This document shows, piece after piece, positions 57,629-64,000 of a stretch of DNA of 64,000 bases; the stretch's first letter is position 1, and each line of letters opens with the position of its first letter. The notes under the pieces were generated by a model. That model made no database searches. It saw only the letters and a list, made by a program, of their open reading frames with translations, and was not told the origin of the DNA. The DNA comes from Mycobacterium sp. ACS1612 (GTDB lineage Bacteria; Actinomycetota; Actinomycetes; Mycobacteriales; Mycobacteriaceae): assembly GCF_001667505.1 (NCBI RefSeq), contig NZ_LZHZ01000045.1, forward strand, positions 1 through 64,000. The letters run 5' to 3'. A program made the translations under genes and the position numbers.

Positions 57629-58681
57629 TCAGCCGCCGATCGCGCTCATCGGGCGCTCCGGTTGTACGAAGTCCGGGTCGTTGATGCCGTGGCCCGCCGC
57701 CTTGATCCACATGGTGGCGCGCCAGGCGGCCGCCAGTGCGTCGTCGTCGGCGCCCGCCCGGATCAGGCGGCGTAGATCGGTCTCGTGGCGAGAGAACAGA
57801 CAGTTGCGGATCTGGCCGTCGGCGGTGAGCCGGGTGCGGTCGCACGCCGCACAGAAGGCATGCGAGACCGAGGCGATGATGCCGACCTTGCCCCGCCCGT
57901 CGTCGACGTCCCACAATTCGGCGGGAGCCGAGCCCCGCGGCGCCCGGTCAGGCTGCAGATCGAAGTGTTCGCGCAGAGCGGCCAACACGTCGTCGGCGGC
58001 GATGGCCCGGCCGCGCTGCCACTGATGGCCGGCGTCCAGCGGCATCTGCTCGATGATGCGCAGCTGGTACCCGTGCTCGAGGCAGAACCGCAGCAGCGCG
58101 GGGGCGTCGTCGAGCCCGGTGACCGGATCCAGCACCGCGTTGACCTTCACCGGATTCAACCCGGCGGCCTTTGCGGCCGCGAGTCCCCGCAGCACGTCGG
58201 GCAGTCGGTCGCGGCGGGTGATGCGGGCGAACCGTTCCGCGTCGACGGTGTCGAGGGAGACGTTGATCCGGTTTAGCCCGGCCTCTTTCAGCGCGGCGGC
58301 CCGCTTGTCCAGCCCGATCCCGTTGGTGGTCAACGTGATTTCGGGTCGGGGCCGCAACGACGCGGTGGCGGCGACGACGTCTTCGAGGTGTTTGGCCACC
58401 AACGGTTCACCGCCGGTGAAGCGGACGCTGGTGATGCCGAGCCGGGTGACCGCGATGCGCAGCAGCCGCACCAACTCGTCGGTGCGCAGCAGTTGCTCGC
58501 CCGGAAGCCAGTTCAGGCCCTCGGCGGGCATGCAGTACGTGCAGCGCAGGTTGCAGCGATCGGTCAGCGACACCCGCAGGTCGGTGGCGACGCGGCCGTA
58601 CGTGTCGACCATCGGACCGTCGATGGGCATTCCCTGCACGGGGCGCTGCACCGAAGGGACGCCGAGTTCGGTGATGGTCAT
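57629..58681 (-). CDS. moaA2: GTP 3',8-cyclase MoaA (radical SAM)
   Basis: A 350-residue radical SAM enzyme that performs the first step of molybdopterin synthesis. The SAM cluster motif is CNLRCTYC, GGEP follows, and the C-terminal second iron-sulphur cluster is held by Cys in FCAACDRTRLTADGQIRNC. The C-terminal SAIGG supplies the Gly-Gly that is needed for activity. ATG 58681 overlaps the YccF stop (ATGA). Position is that of Rv0869c. Confidence 0.95.
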   Translation of the reverse strand: MTITELGVPSVQRPVQGMPIDGPMVDTYGRVATDLRVSLTDRCNLRCTYCMPAEGLNWLPGEQLLRTDELVRLLRIAVTRLGITSVRFTGGEPLVAKHLEDVVAATASLRPRPEITLTTNGIGLDKRAAALKEAGLNRINVSLDTVDAERFARITRRDRLPDVLRGLAAAKAAGLNPVKVNAVLDPVTGLDDAPALLRFCLEHGYQLRIIEQMPLDAGHQWQRGRAIAADDVLAALREHFDLQPDRAPRGSAPAELWDVDDGRGKVGIIASVSHAFCAACDRTRLTADGQIRNCLFSRHETDLRRLIRAGADDDALAAAWRATMWIKAAGHGINDPDFVQPERPMSAIGG

Positions 58682-59076
58682 GCGGCGGCCCGCACGAGTT
58701 GGCTGTCGACGGGCACGATCTCCTTGCCCAGCGGCAGCAACGACACCGGGATGAGCTTGAGGTTGGCCAGCGCCAGCGGGATGCCGACGATGGTGACGGC
58801 CATCGCGATGGCGGTGAGCACGTGGCCGATGGCCAGCCAGATGCCGAACAGGATGACCCAGATGATGTTGCCGATCAGCGCGCCCGGCCGCGTCCCCGGC
58901 TTGTCGACGATGGTGCGGCCGAACGGCCACAGCGCATACGACGCGATCCGCAGCGCGGCGAAGCCGAACGGAATGGTGATGATCAGGACGAAGCAGATGA
59001 CGGCGGCCAGTAGATAGCCAAGCGCCAGCCACAGGCCGCCGAACAGCAGCCAAATGATGTTCAGTAGCAGGCGCAT
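58678..59076 (-). CDS. YccF-domain inner-membrane protein
   Basis: A 132-residue membrane protein with two copies of the YccF motif: WLLFGGLWLALGYLLAAVICFVLIITIPFGFAALRIASYALWPFG and IIWVILFGIWLAIGHVLTAIAMAVTIVGIPLALANLKLIPVSLLPLG. Each copy has two membrane segments. ATG 59076. It is the first gene of the minus-strand unit with moaA and moaD and matches Rv0870c. Function is unknown. Confidence 0.9.
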   Translation of the reverse strand: MRLLLNIIWLLFGGLWLALGYLLAAVICFVLIITIPFGFAALRIASYALWPFGRTIVDKPGTRPGALIGNIIWVILFGIWLAIGHVLTAIAMAVTIVGIPLALANLKLIPVSLLPLGKEIVPVDSQLVRAAA

Positions 59077-59140
59077 CTTCCCTCCAGCGGTTGTTCAAGA
59101 CTACCGATATAAGGGGGTGCTGGCGGCTCTGGCCTCCGAG

Positions 59141-59146
59141 TAGGAT
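59141..59146 (+). promoter_or_regulatory. Possible -10 element TAGGAT of cspB
   Basis: TAGGAT lies so that transcription would start near 59153, just before a hairpin at 59156-59178. No convincing -35 element is visible. Weak evidence. Confidence 0.4.
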
Positions 59147-59155
59147 CACCTAATC

Positions 59156-59178
59156 GCGTCCCGACGCAGGCGGGACGC
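59156..59178 (+). terminator. Leader hairpin, terminator-like, upstream of cspB
   Basis: GCGTCCCG pairs with CGGGACGC (8 bp, 7-nt loop), followed by TTTCCTTA. It is in the 5' leader of cspB, whose start is 57 nt downstream. Both neighbours point away from it, so it is not a normal gene terminator. It could be an attenuator or a cold-sensing leader structure. Confidence 0.55.
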
Positions 59179-59184
59179 TTTCCT

Positions 59185-59206
59185 TATGTAGTCAGTATGT
59201 AGTCAG
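59185..59206 (+). repeat. 11-bp perfect tandem repeat
   Basis: TATGTAGTCAG occurs twice in a row in the cspB leader, right after the hairpin at 59156-59178. Its position between hairpin and ribosome binding site suggests a role in the leader RNA, or a replication slip. Confidence 0.6.
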
Positions 59207-59234
59207 TTCCTCCAGAGACAAGCGGGTGAGACCA

Positions 59235-59645
59235 GTGCCGACCGGCCGGGTTAAGTGGTACGACGCCGAGAAGGGCTTCGGCTTTCTGTCGCAGGAAGAC
59301 GGCGAGGACGTCTACGTTCGGTCCTCGGCGCTGCCCGCCGGTGTCGAGGGTCTGAAGGCCGGGCAACGCGTCGAGTTCGGCGTGGCCGCCGGGCGTCGCG
59401 GCCCACAGGCGTTGAGCCTGAAGCTGATCGACCCGCCGCCGAGCCTGACCCGGACCCGCCGCGAGGGGGCGGCCGCCGAGCACAAGCACAGTCCCGACGA
59501 ACTGCACGGCATGGTCGAGGACATGATCACGTTGCTCGAGAACACGGTGCAGCCCGAGTTGCGCAAGGGCCGCTATCCCGACCGCAAGGTCGCCCGCCGG
59601 GTGTCGGAGGTGGTGCGGGCCGTCGCCCGCGAACTCGACGCCTAG
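59235..59645 (+). CDS. cspB: Cold-shock-like protein CspB
   Basis: A 136-residue protein with an N-terminal cold-shock domain (1-65). The RNP1 motif is KGFGFLS and RNP2 DVYVRSSAL, both binding single-stranded RNA. A C-terminal extension of about 70 residues (HSPDELHGMVEDMITLLENTVQPELRKGRYPDRKVARRVSEVV) is typical of the mycobacterial CspB (Rv0871). GTG 59235 gives the conserved N-terminus VPTGRVKWYD; GTG 59226 would add three residues. AGCGGGTGAG precedes it. Confidence 0.9.
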   Translation: MPTGRVKWYDAEKGFGFLSQEDGEDVYVRSSALPAGVEGLKAGQRVEFGVAAGRRGPQALSLKLIDPPPSLTRTRREGAAAEHKHSPDELHGMVEDMITLLENTVQPELRKGRYPDRKVARRVSEVVRAVARELDA

Positions 59646-59686
59646 GGAGATGTCGCACCCGAATTCGGTTAGGGAAGACTGAACCC

Positions 59687-60688
59687 ATGGCATACGTCGC
59701 AGGCGGTGGCGAGTTCAACCGCGATACCAACTACATCACCACGCGCATCACGGCCGACGGCCGCGACGGCTATCCCGTTGAACCCGACCGCTACCGGCTG
59801 GTCGTCGCGCGGGCCTGCCCGTGGGCCAACCGCACTATCATCGTGCGCCGCCTGCTCGGCCTGGAAGACGTACTCTCCATCGGCTTTTGCGGCCCGACAC
59901 ACGACGAGGACAGCTGGACCTTCGATCTGGACCCGGGCGGCGTCGATCCGGTGCTGAAGATTCCGCGGCTCAAGGACGCCTACCTGAAGCGGTTCCCCGA
60001 CTACCCGAAGGGCATCACGGTGCCCGCGGTCGTCGAGGTCGCCACCGGTGAGGTGGTGACCAACGACTTCCCGCAGATCACGCTGGACTTCTCCACCGAG
60101 TGGACCAAGTTCCACCGTGAAGGCGCCCCACTGTTGTATCCGGAGGATCTGCGCGACGAGATCGACGAGGTGGCCCAGCGCGTCTACACCGAGGTGAACA
60201 ACGGCGTGTACCGGTGCGGGTTCGCCGGCTCACAGGACGCCTACGAGAAAGCCTATGACCGGTTGTTCACCGCGCTGGACTGGCTGTCCGAGCGACTGGC
60301 GAACCAGCGCTATCTGGTCGGCGACACCATCACCGAGGCCGACGTGCGGTTGTTCACCACGCTGGCCCGGTTCGACCCCGTCTATCACGGGCACTTCAAG
60401 TGCAACCGGTGCAAGCTCACCGAGATGCCGGTGCTATGGGCCTACGCGCGGGACCTGTTCCAGACGCCCGGTTTCGGCGACACCATCGACTTCGTGCAGA
60501 TCAAACAGCACTACTACATCGTGCACAAGGACATCAACCCGACGCAGGTGGTGCCCAAAGGCCCCGACCTGTCCAACTGGTTGACGCCGCACGGTCGGGA
60601 AGCGTTGGGCGGCAGGACCTTTGGCGACGGCACGCCGCCAGGGCCGACCCGTGCGGGTGAGCGGGTGCCTGACGGGCACGGCGCCTAG
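59687..60688 (+). CDS. Xi-class glutathione S-transferase homologue
   Basis: A 333-residue enzyme like glutathionyl-hydroquinone reductases (ECM4/YqjG class). The catalytic Cys is in RACPWANR, followed by TVPAVVEVATGEVVTNDFPQI and the C-terminal helical domain (YLVGDTITEADVRLFTTLARFDPVYHGHFKCN). Mycobacteria use mycothiol instead of glutathione, so the natural thiol may be mycothiol. ATG 59687 has AGGGAAG upstream. The stop shares CTAG with the opposite DUF2771 gene. Confidence 0.9.
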   Translation: MAYVAGGGEFNRDTNYITTRITADGRDGYPVEPDRYRLVVARACPWANRTIIVRRLLGLEDVLSIGFCGPTHDEDSWTFDLDPGGVDPVLKIPRLKDAYLKRFPDYPKGITVPAVVEVATGEVVTNDFPQITLDFSTEWTKFHREGAPLLYPEDLRDEIDEVAQRVYTEVNNGVYRCGFAGSQDAYEKAYDRLFTALDWLSERLANQRYLVGDTITEADVRLFTTLARFDPVYHGHFKCNRCKLTEMPVLWAYARDLFQTPGFGDTIDFVQIKQHYYIVHKDINPTQVVPKGPDLSNWLTPHGREALGGRTFGDGTPPGPTRAGERVPDGHGA

Positions 60689-61167
60689 GGCCACACCGTC
60701 CGCACCGACCACTCCGCGTGCGGTACCGGGAACTCGTTGCCAGCCTCGTCACGGACCAGGGTCGGCAGTTGCACGGCGATGCCGAACAGTCTGCCCTGGT
60801 GCGGGTCGACGGTGGGGATGGTGACGGCGAGCTTGGTGTCCGGGCGGAATTCGCCGACCACGTCGCCGCCCTCGTACGAGCGCACCAAAACCCATGGCGC
60901 ACGGGCGATTTCAGGTGGCACAGACAGCTGCACGGTATGCTTCGGGTCGACCGTCAGCTCGCCGTCGGTCTTCGGTGTTTCACAGTCGGTGGGGTTGAGC
61001 ACCTCGCAGAATCGGTACGGCCCCACCCGCACCAGTTGGCCGTCCGAATAGGCGCTGATCTCCGGGTGCTCGGGCGGTGGGTGTTGCACCAGCCGCCACA
61101 CCAGCACACCGGTCAGCACAGACGCGACGAGGACCACGATCGCCAGCGAGGCGATGACACGTTTCAC
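60685..61167 (-). CDS. DUF2771-type membrane-anchored protein
   Basis: A 160-residue protein with one N-terminal membrane segment (VIASLAIVVLVASVLTGVLVW) and an exported domain: SAYSDGQLVRVGPYRFCEVLNPTDCETPKTDGELTV, with two Cys that may form a disulphide. GTG 61167 overlaps the MFS stop (GTGA). Position agrees with Rv0875c. Function is unknown. Confidence 0.8.
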   Translation of the reverse strand: MKRVIASLAIVVLVASVLTGVLVWRLVQHPPPEHPEISAYSDGQLVRVGPYRFCEVLNPTDCETPKTDGELTVDPKHTVQLSVPPEIARAPWVLVRSYEGGDVVGEFRPDTKLAVTIPTVDPHQGRLFGIAVQLPTLVRDEAGNEFPVPHAEWSVRTVWP

Positions 61168-62846
61168 TCGGGCGCCACCGCCGTCCGGTCCTGGCGTCCG
61201 CCCTCCTGCTCGGCGAGCACCGGACGGTTGCCGCCGAACCCGGGTATCAGCGATTCGCCGTAGTAGCTCACGATTGTCTGCGCCAGTCCGACGATCAGCA
61301 CCGCGGTGATCGCGGTGAAGCCGACCCACAGGTCGGTGTACACCAGCACGCCGGTGGCTCCGCCCGCCACCCACGCCAACTGCAACAACGACTCCGAGCG
61401 CCCGAAGGCCGACGCCCGCGACTTCTCGGGCAGGTCGTTCTGCAGCGACGCGTCCAGCGAGGCCTTCGCGATCGCCGCGGCGGCCGACGTGATCAGCGTG
61501 GCGATCGCCGCGACCATCAGCTTCCCGGTCAGCGCGGTGGCCAACGCGAACAGCGTGACCGCCGTCGCGCACCGCACCACCAGCAGCGCAGGGTGGCCCA
61601 GCTTCAGCCGCGCCGCGGTGAAGTTGCCCGCGAAGTTGCCGATGGCCGCCGCCGCGCCGATCACCCCGAGGATGCGCAACTGCTCCCACCCGCTGGCGTC
61701 GTGCGACTTCGCGACGAACGCGGGGTACAGGAACAGGAACCCGACCATCACCTTGATGGTGCAGTTACCCCATAGTGCGGCAATGATGTTGCGGCCCAAG
61801 GGTTGTCGTGGCTCGGCCGACGATTTGTGCTGATCGGGGTGGCGTCGTGGTTCACCGCTGCGGCCGTGGTAGGACAGCGTGGCAGGCACCTCGCCCTCGG
61901 TCACCTCGACCCACTTGGGGATGCGCATCGACAGCGCCGCGCCGACAAGCGTCACCGCGACGACGACATACAGCGCGCCGGGCAGATGGATCAGGCCGAG
62001 CATGTACTCCGCGCCCGCGGCGATGGCGCCGCCGACCATGGTGCCGCCCAGCAAGCCGAACGTCGTCAGTCGCGAGTTGACCCGCACCAGGTCGATCGTC
62101 GGCGGCAGCACCCGCGGCGTCACCGCACTGCGCAACACGCTGAATGACTTGGACAGCACCATCATTCCGAGTGCACACGGATACAGCACCCACGACGGGT
62201 AGCTGCCCGTCGCGCCGTCGTAGTTGGCGACCAGCACCATCACCAGCGCGGTGCGCAACGCGAACGACAGCGCCAGCGCGATGCGGCGGCCGTGCTGCAG
62301 CCGGTCCAGCGCGGGGCCGATCAAGGGTGCGATGACCGCGAACGGCGCGATGGTGATCAAGAGGTACAGCGCGACCCTGCCCTTGCTCTCCCCGGACGCC
62401 GCGGCGAAGAACAGTGTGTTGGCCAATGCGACGGCCATCGCCGCGTCGACGGCGAAGTTGGCCACCACCGGCCAGGTCAGCGCGGTCAGACCCGATTTGT
62501 CGGCACCGTCGGCGGTGGCTGCGCGGTGCACCAAACCGTACATCTTTGAACCCATTTCGCGGCTGCGCTGCGCGGCCGCCCTGGTGACGGTGACCTTATG
62601 GCCGGCGCTCCCACCGGCGTTCCGGCGTGGTGGCGGGGGCTCCGAGGTGTACGGCCGCGCGGGCTCGTCGAGCGGCGGCAGCCAGCGGTTGGCGCTCGGC
62701 GTGGACCGGCGCGAGCGCCGGTAGCCGCCGTCGACGTTCGGTTCGCTGGGATAGTTCGCCATCCCGGGATGTTCATCGGACGGCGGGCGCGGCGGGAAGT
62801 AGCGAGGGTCACGCCGCGGTCCGGTCACCCCACGATTCTCCCCCAT
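61164..62846 (-). CDS. MFS-like membrane protein (Rv0876c-like)
   Basis: A 560-residue protein. Residues 1-105 are a Pro- and Arg-rich cytoplasmic tail (for example DPRYFPPRPPSDEHPGM), followed by about 12 membrane segments. Conserved points include GPALDRLQHGRR, a loop typical of MFS proteins, and ASLDASLQNDLPEKSRASAFG. The start ATG 62846 is the first Met that gives the family N-terminus (MGENRGVTGPRRDPR). It is the first gene of the unit with the DUF2771 gene. The transported compound is unknown. Confidence 0.85.
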   Translation of the reverse strand: MGENRGVTGPRRDPRYFPPRPPSDEHPGMANYPSEPNVDGGYRRSRRSTPSANRWLPPLDEPARPYTSEPPPPRRNAGGSAGHKVTVTRAAAQRSREMGSKMYGLVHRAATADGADKSGLTALTWPVVANFAVDAAMAVALANTLFFAAASGESKGRVALYLLITIAPFAVIAPLIGPALDRLQHGRRIALALSFALRTALVMVLVANYDGATGSYPSWVLYPCALGMMVLSKSFSVLRSAVTPRVLPPTIDLVRVNSRLTTFGLLGGTMVGGAIAAGAEYMLGLIHLPGALYVVVAVTLVGAALSMRIPKWVEVTEGEVPATLSYHGRSGEPRRHPDQHKSSAEPRQPLGRNIIAALWGNCTIKVMVGFLFLYPAFVAKSHDASGWEQLRILGVIGAAAAIGNFAGNFTAARLKLGHPALLVVRCATAVTLFALATALTGKLMVAAIATLITSAAAAIAKASLDASLQNDLPEKSRASAFGRSESLLQLAWVAGGATGVLVYTDLWVGFTAITAVLIVGLAQTIVSYYGESLIPGFGGNRPVLAEQEGGRQDRTAVAPE

Positions 62847-62909
62847 CGGGGCGGTAGCGGGCGTGCAGGTGACCGGTGTGGCTCCACGTTCGCGGGTCAG
62901 GCAGTATTG

Positions 62910-63674
62910 ATGGCGATGGACAGCGTGAACACCGAAGATCGCCCCGATCTGGAGGCGGTGCTCATCGGCGCCGTCGAGCAGGCGCGCGCCGCGATCGTCG
63001 AGTTCAGCGGTGAGGACACCGTGGGCGAGTACCTCGGCGCGACGATCGAGGACCCGACGGCCGCCACCCATCGGTTTTTGGCCGACATGCCTGGTTATCG
63101 CGGCTGGCAGTGGGCGGTCGTGGTGGCTGGCTGCCCCGGCGCCGACCACGCCACGATCAGCGAGGTCGTCCTGGTGCCCGGCCCGACGGCGTTGCTGGCG
63201 CCGAAGTGGGTGCCGTGGCAGGAGCGCATCAAACCCGGCGACCTGAGCCCCGGCGATCTGCTCGCCCCGCCCGCCGACGACCCGCGGCTGGTGCCCGGCT
63301 ATCTGGCCACCGGCGATCCGCAGATCGACGAGGTCGCCGTCGAGGTGGGCTTCGGTCGCCGCCAGGTGCTCAGCGAGTTGGGCCGCAGCGACGCCGCGCA
63401 GCGTTGGCACGACGGCGAGTTCGGGCCCTCTTCGGCGATGGCCCGCTCCACCCGGCGGGTCTGCCGGGACTGCGGCTTCTACGTTCCGCTGGCGGGCGCG
63501 CTCGGCAGGATGTTCGGCGTGTGCGCCAACGAATACGCCGCCGACGGAAACGTTGTCGACTCCGAATACGGTTGCGGCGCACACTCGGACACCCCGCAGC
63601 CGCCGGGCACCGGGTCGCCGATGTACGACCCGTTCGACGACGGTGTGCTCGACTTGGTCGAGCCGGAGAACTAG
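62910..63674 (+). CDS. DUF3027-family protein
   Basis: A 254-residue soluble protein. The N-terminal part has helices and the block WQWAVVVAGCPGADHATISEVVLVPGPTALLAPKWVPWQERIKPGDLSPGDLL, a hallmark of DUF3027. The C-terminal part has Cys in CRDCGFYVP, CANEYAADGNVVDSEYGCGAH, arranged like a zinc-binding site. ATG 62910 is chosen; ATG 62916 is also possible. Its position fits the Rv0877 region of M. tuberculosis. The stop shares CTAG with the opposite gene. Confidence 0.8.
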   Translation: MAMDSVNTEDRPDLEAVLIGAVEQARAAIVEFSGEDTVGEYLGATIEDPTAATHRFLADMPGYRGWQWAVVVAGCPGADHATISEVVLVPGPTALLAPKWVPWQERIKPGDLSPGDLLAPPADDPRLVPGYLATGDPQIDEVAVEVGFGRRQVLSELGRSDAAQRWHDGEFGPSSAMARSTRRVCRDCGFYVPLAGALGRMFGVCANEYAADGNVVDSEYGCGAHSDTPQPPGTGSPMYDPFDDGVLDLVEPEN

Positions 63675-64000
63675 CGCTCCGCAGCGGCCTTGATACGCGA
63701 CAGCGTCGCGTTCATCCCGTCGAGCAGTTCCTGTTCGAAGCTCGGCACACCGCCCATCAACGCGTTGATGCTCATGTTCGAGAACGCGGTGGTGCCGTTC
63801 TCGGCGTGGCGGGTTTCGGTGAGCCGGGTGCCGGACGCGGTGGGCTCCAGTTCGTAGCTCCAGATCGTCCGGTTGATCGGCACCCGGAACGCCAGTTTCG
63901 TCTCCGGGATGACCTCGGTGACGACGCTGGTCGTCGGCCAGTACAGCCGGTTGCGGCGGTTCAGGTTGACGGTCATGGTGCCCCGGCGCAGCGGCCCGAG
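63671..64000 (-). CDS. SRPBCC (START-like) protein, cut by the window edge
   Basis: The frame ends at 63671 and is still open at 64000, so only the C-terminal 109 residues are seen. LGPLRRGTMTVNLNRRNRLYWPTTSVVTEVIPETKLAFRV, IWSYELEPTASGTRLTETRHAE and a C-terminal helix are typical of this fold. The Met at 63976 is internal because the strand pattern begins before it. Any ligand is unknown. Confidence 0.75.
   Translation of the reverse strand, partial: LGPLRRGTMTVNLNRRNRLYWPTTSVVTEVIPETKLAFRVPINRTIWSYELEPTASGTRLTETRHAENGTTAFSNMSINALMGGVPSFEQELLDGMNATLSRIKAAAER

Noticed and set aside
62598..62909. Upstream extension of the DUF3027 ORF
   Set aside because: It runs antisense to the start of the MFS gene and lacks the family N-terminal pattern; ATG 62910 fits better.

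Overview
The window looks like chromosome from a fast-growing Mycobacterium (Mycolicibacterium-type). The DNA is GC-rich and genes are often coupled by ATGA or GTGA overlaps. Many genes seem to lack a leader: a TANNNT hexamer lies 6 to 8 nt before the start codon. From about 21.5 kb rightwards the order follows M. tuberculosis Rv0854 to Rv0877: START-like genes, far, dapC, fadA, fadB, XPB helicase, Rv0862c, Rv0863, moaC2, mog, moaE2, rpfA, moaD2, moaA2, Rv0870c, cspB, then Rv0875c to Rv0877. The order is recalled, not computed.

Layout. 0-0.6 kb: four tRNA genes (Lys, Glu, Asp, Phe). 0.9-6.5 kb: secreted GH16 glucanase, an EEP-fold hydrolase, a two-component cassette (NarL-type regulator, receiver-only protein, HisKA_3 kinase), a small class III cyclase and a TetR regulator. 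6.5-12.5 kb: a Baeyer-Villiger-type monooxygenase diverges from an operon of P450, alpha/beta hydrolase, SDR, a P450 remnant and a quinone-oxidoreductase-like enzyme. 12.6-18.5 kb: two related minus-strand groups, each with a metallo-beta-lactamase-fold enzyme, two more TetR regulators, a DUF2834 membrane protein and a CrtI-like FAD oxidoreductase. Five GGTAC-N6-GTACC boxes and a pair of 24-26 bp palindromes suggest two local regulons here.

18.6-35.3 kb: epimerase, CDF cation transporter with a 44-residue acidic partner, UBP zinc finger, three START-like paralogues, a LAL regulator, a CoA-transferase, a cobalt-type nitrile hydratase operon with CbtB, GlxA-type regulator, dapC, fadA and fadB. 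35.3-48.5 kb: a block not found between fadB and the XPB gene in M. tuberculosis (lipase, frameshifted hemerythrin, alpha-galactosidase, two adenylating enzymes, luciferase-like oxidoreductase, SDR/LysR/MFS genes, cupin, glyoxalase-fold protein). 48.5-64 kb: conserved core with XPB helicase, molybdopterin genes, rpfA with a c-di-AMP riboswitch and a CRP-like site, cspB, a Xi-class GST homologue, an MFS protein and a DUF3027 protein. The last gene, START-like, runs off the right edge.

How the genes may work together (inference): in the 6.5-15.7 kb cluster, P450 hydroxylation, alcohol oxidation by SDR or MDR, Baeyer-Villiger oxygen insertion and ester or lactone hydrolysis would form a coherent route for a cyclic or branched hydrophobic substrate. 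Stretches with no gene: 615-894 holds nothing I can support; 56940-57372 holds the rpfA leader and promoter region. I saw no insertion sequence, CRISPR array, phage gene or rRNA.
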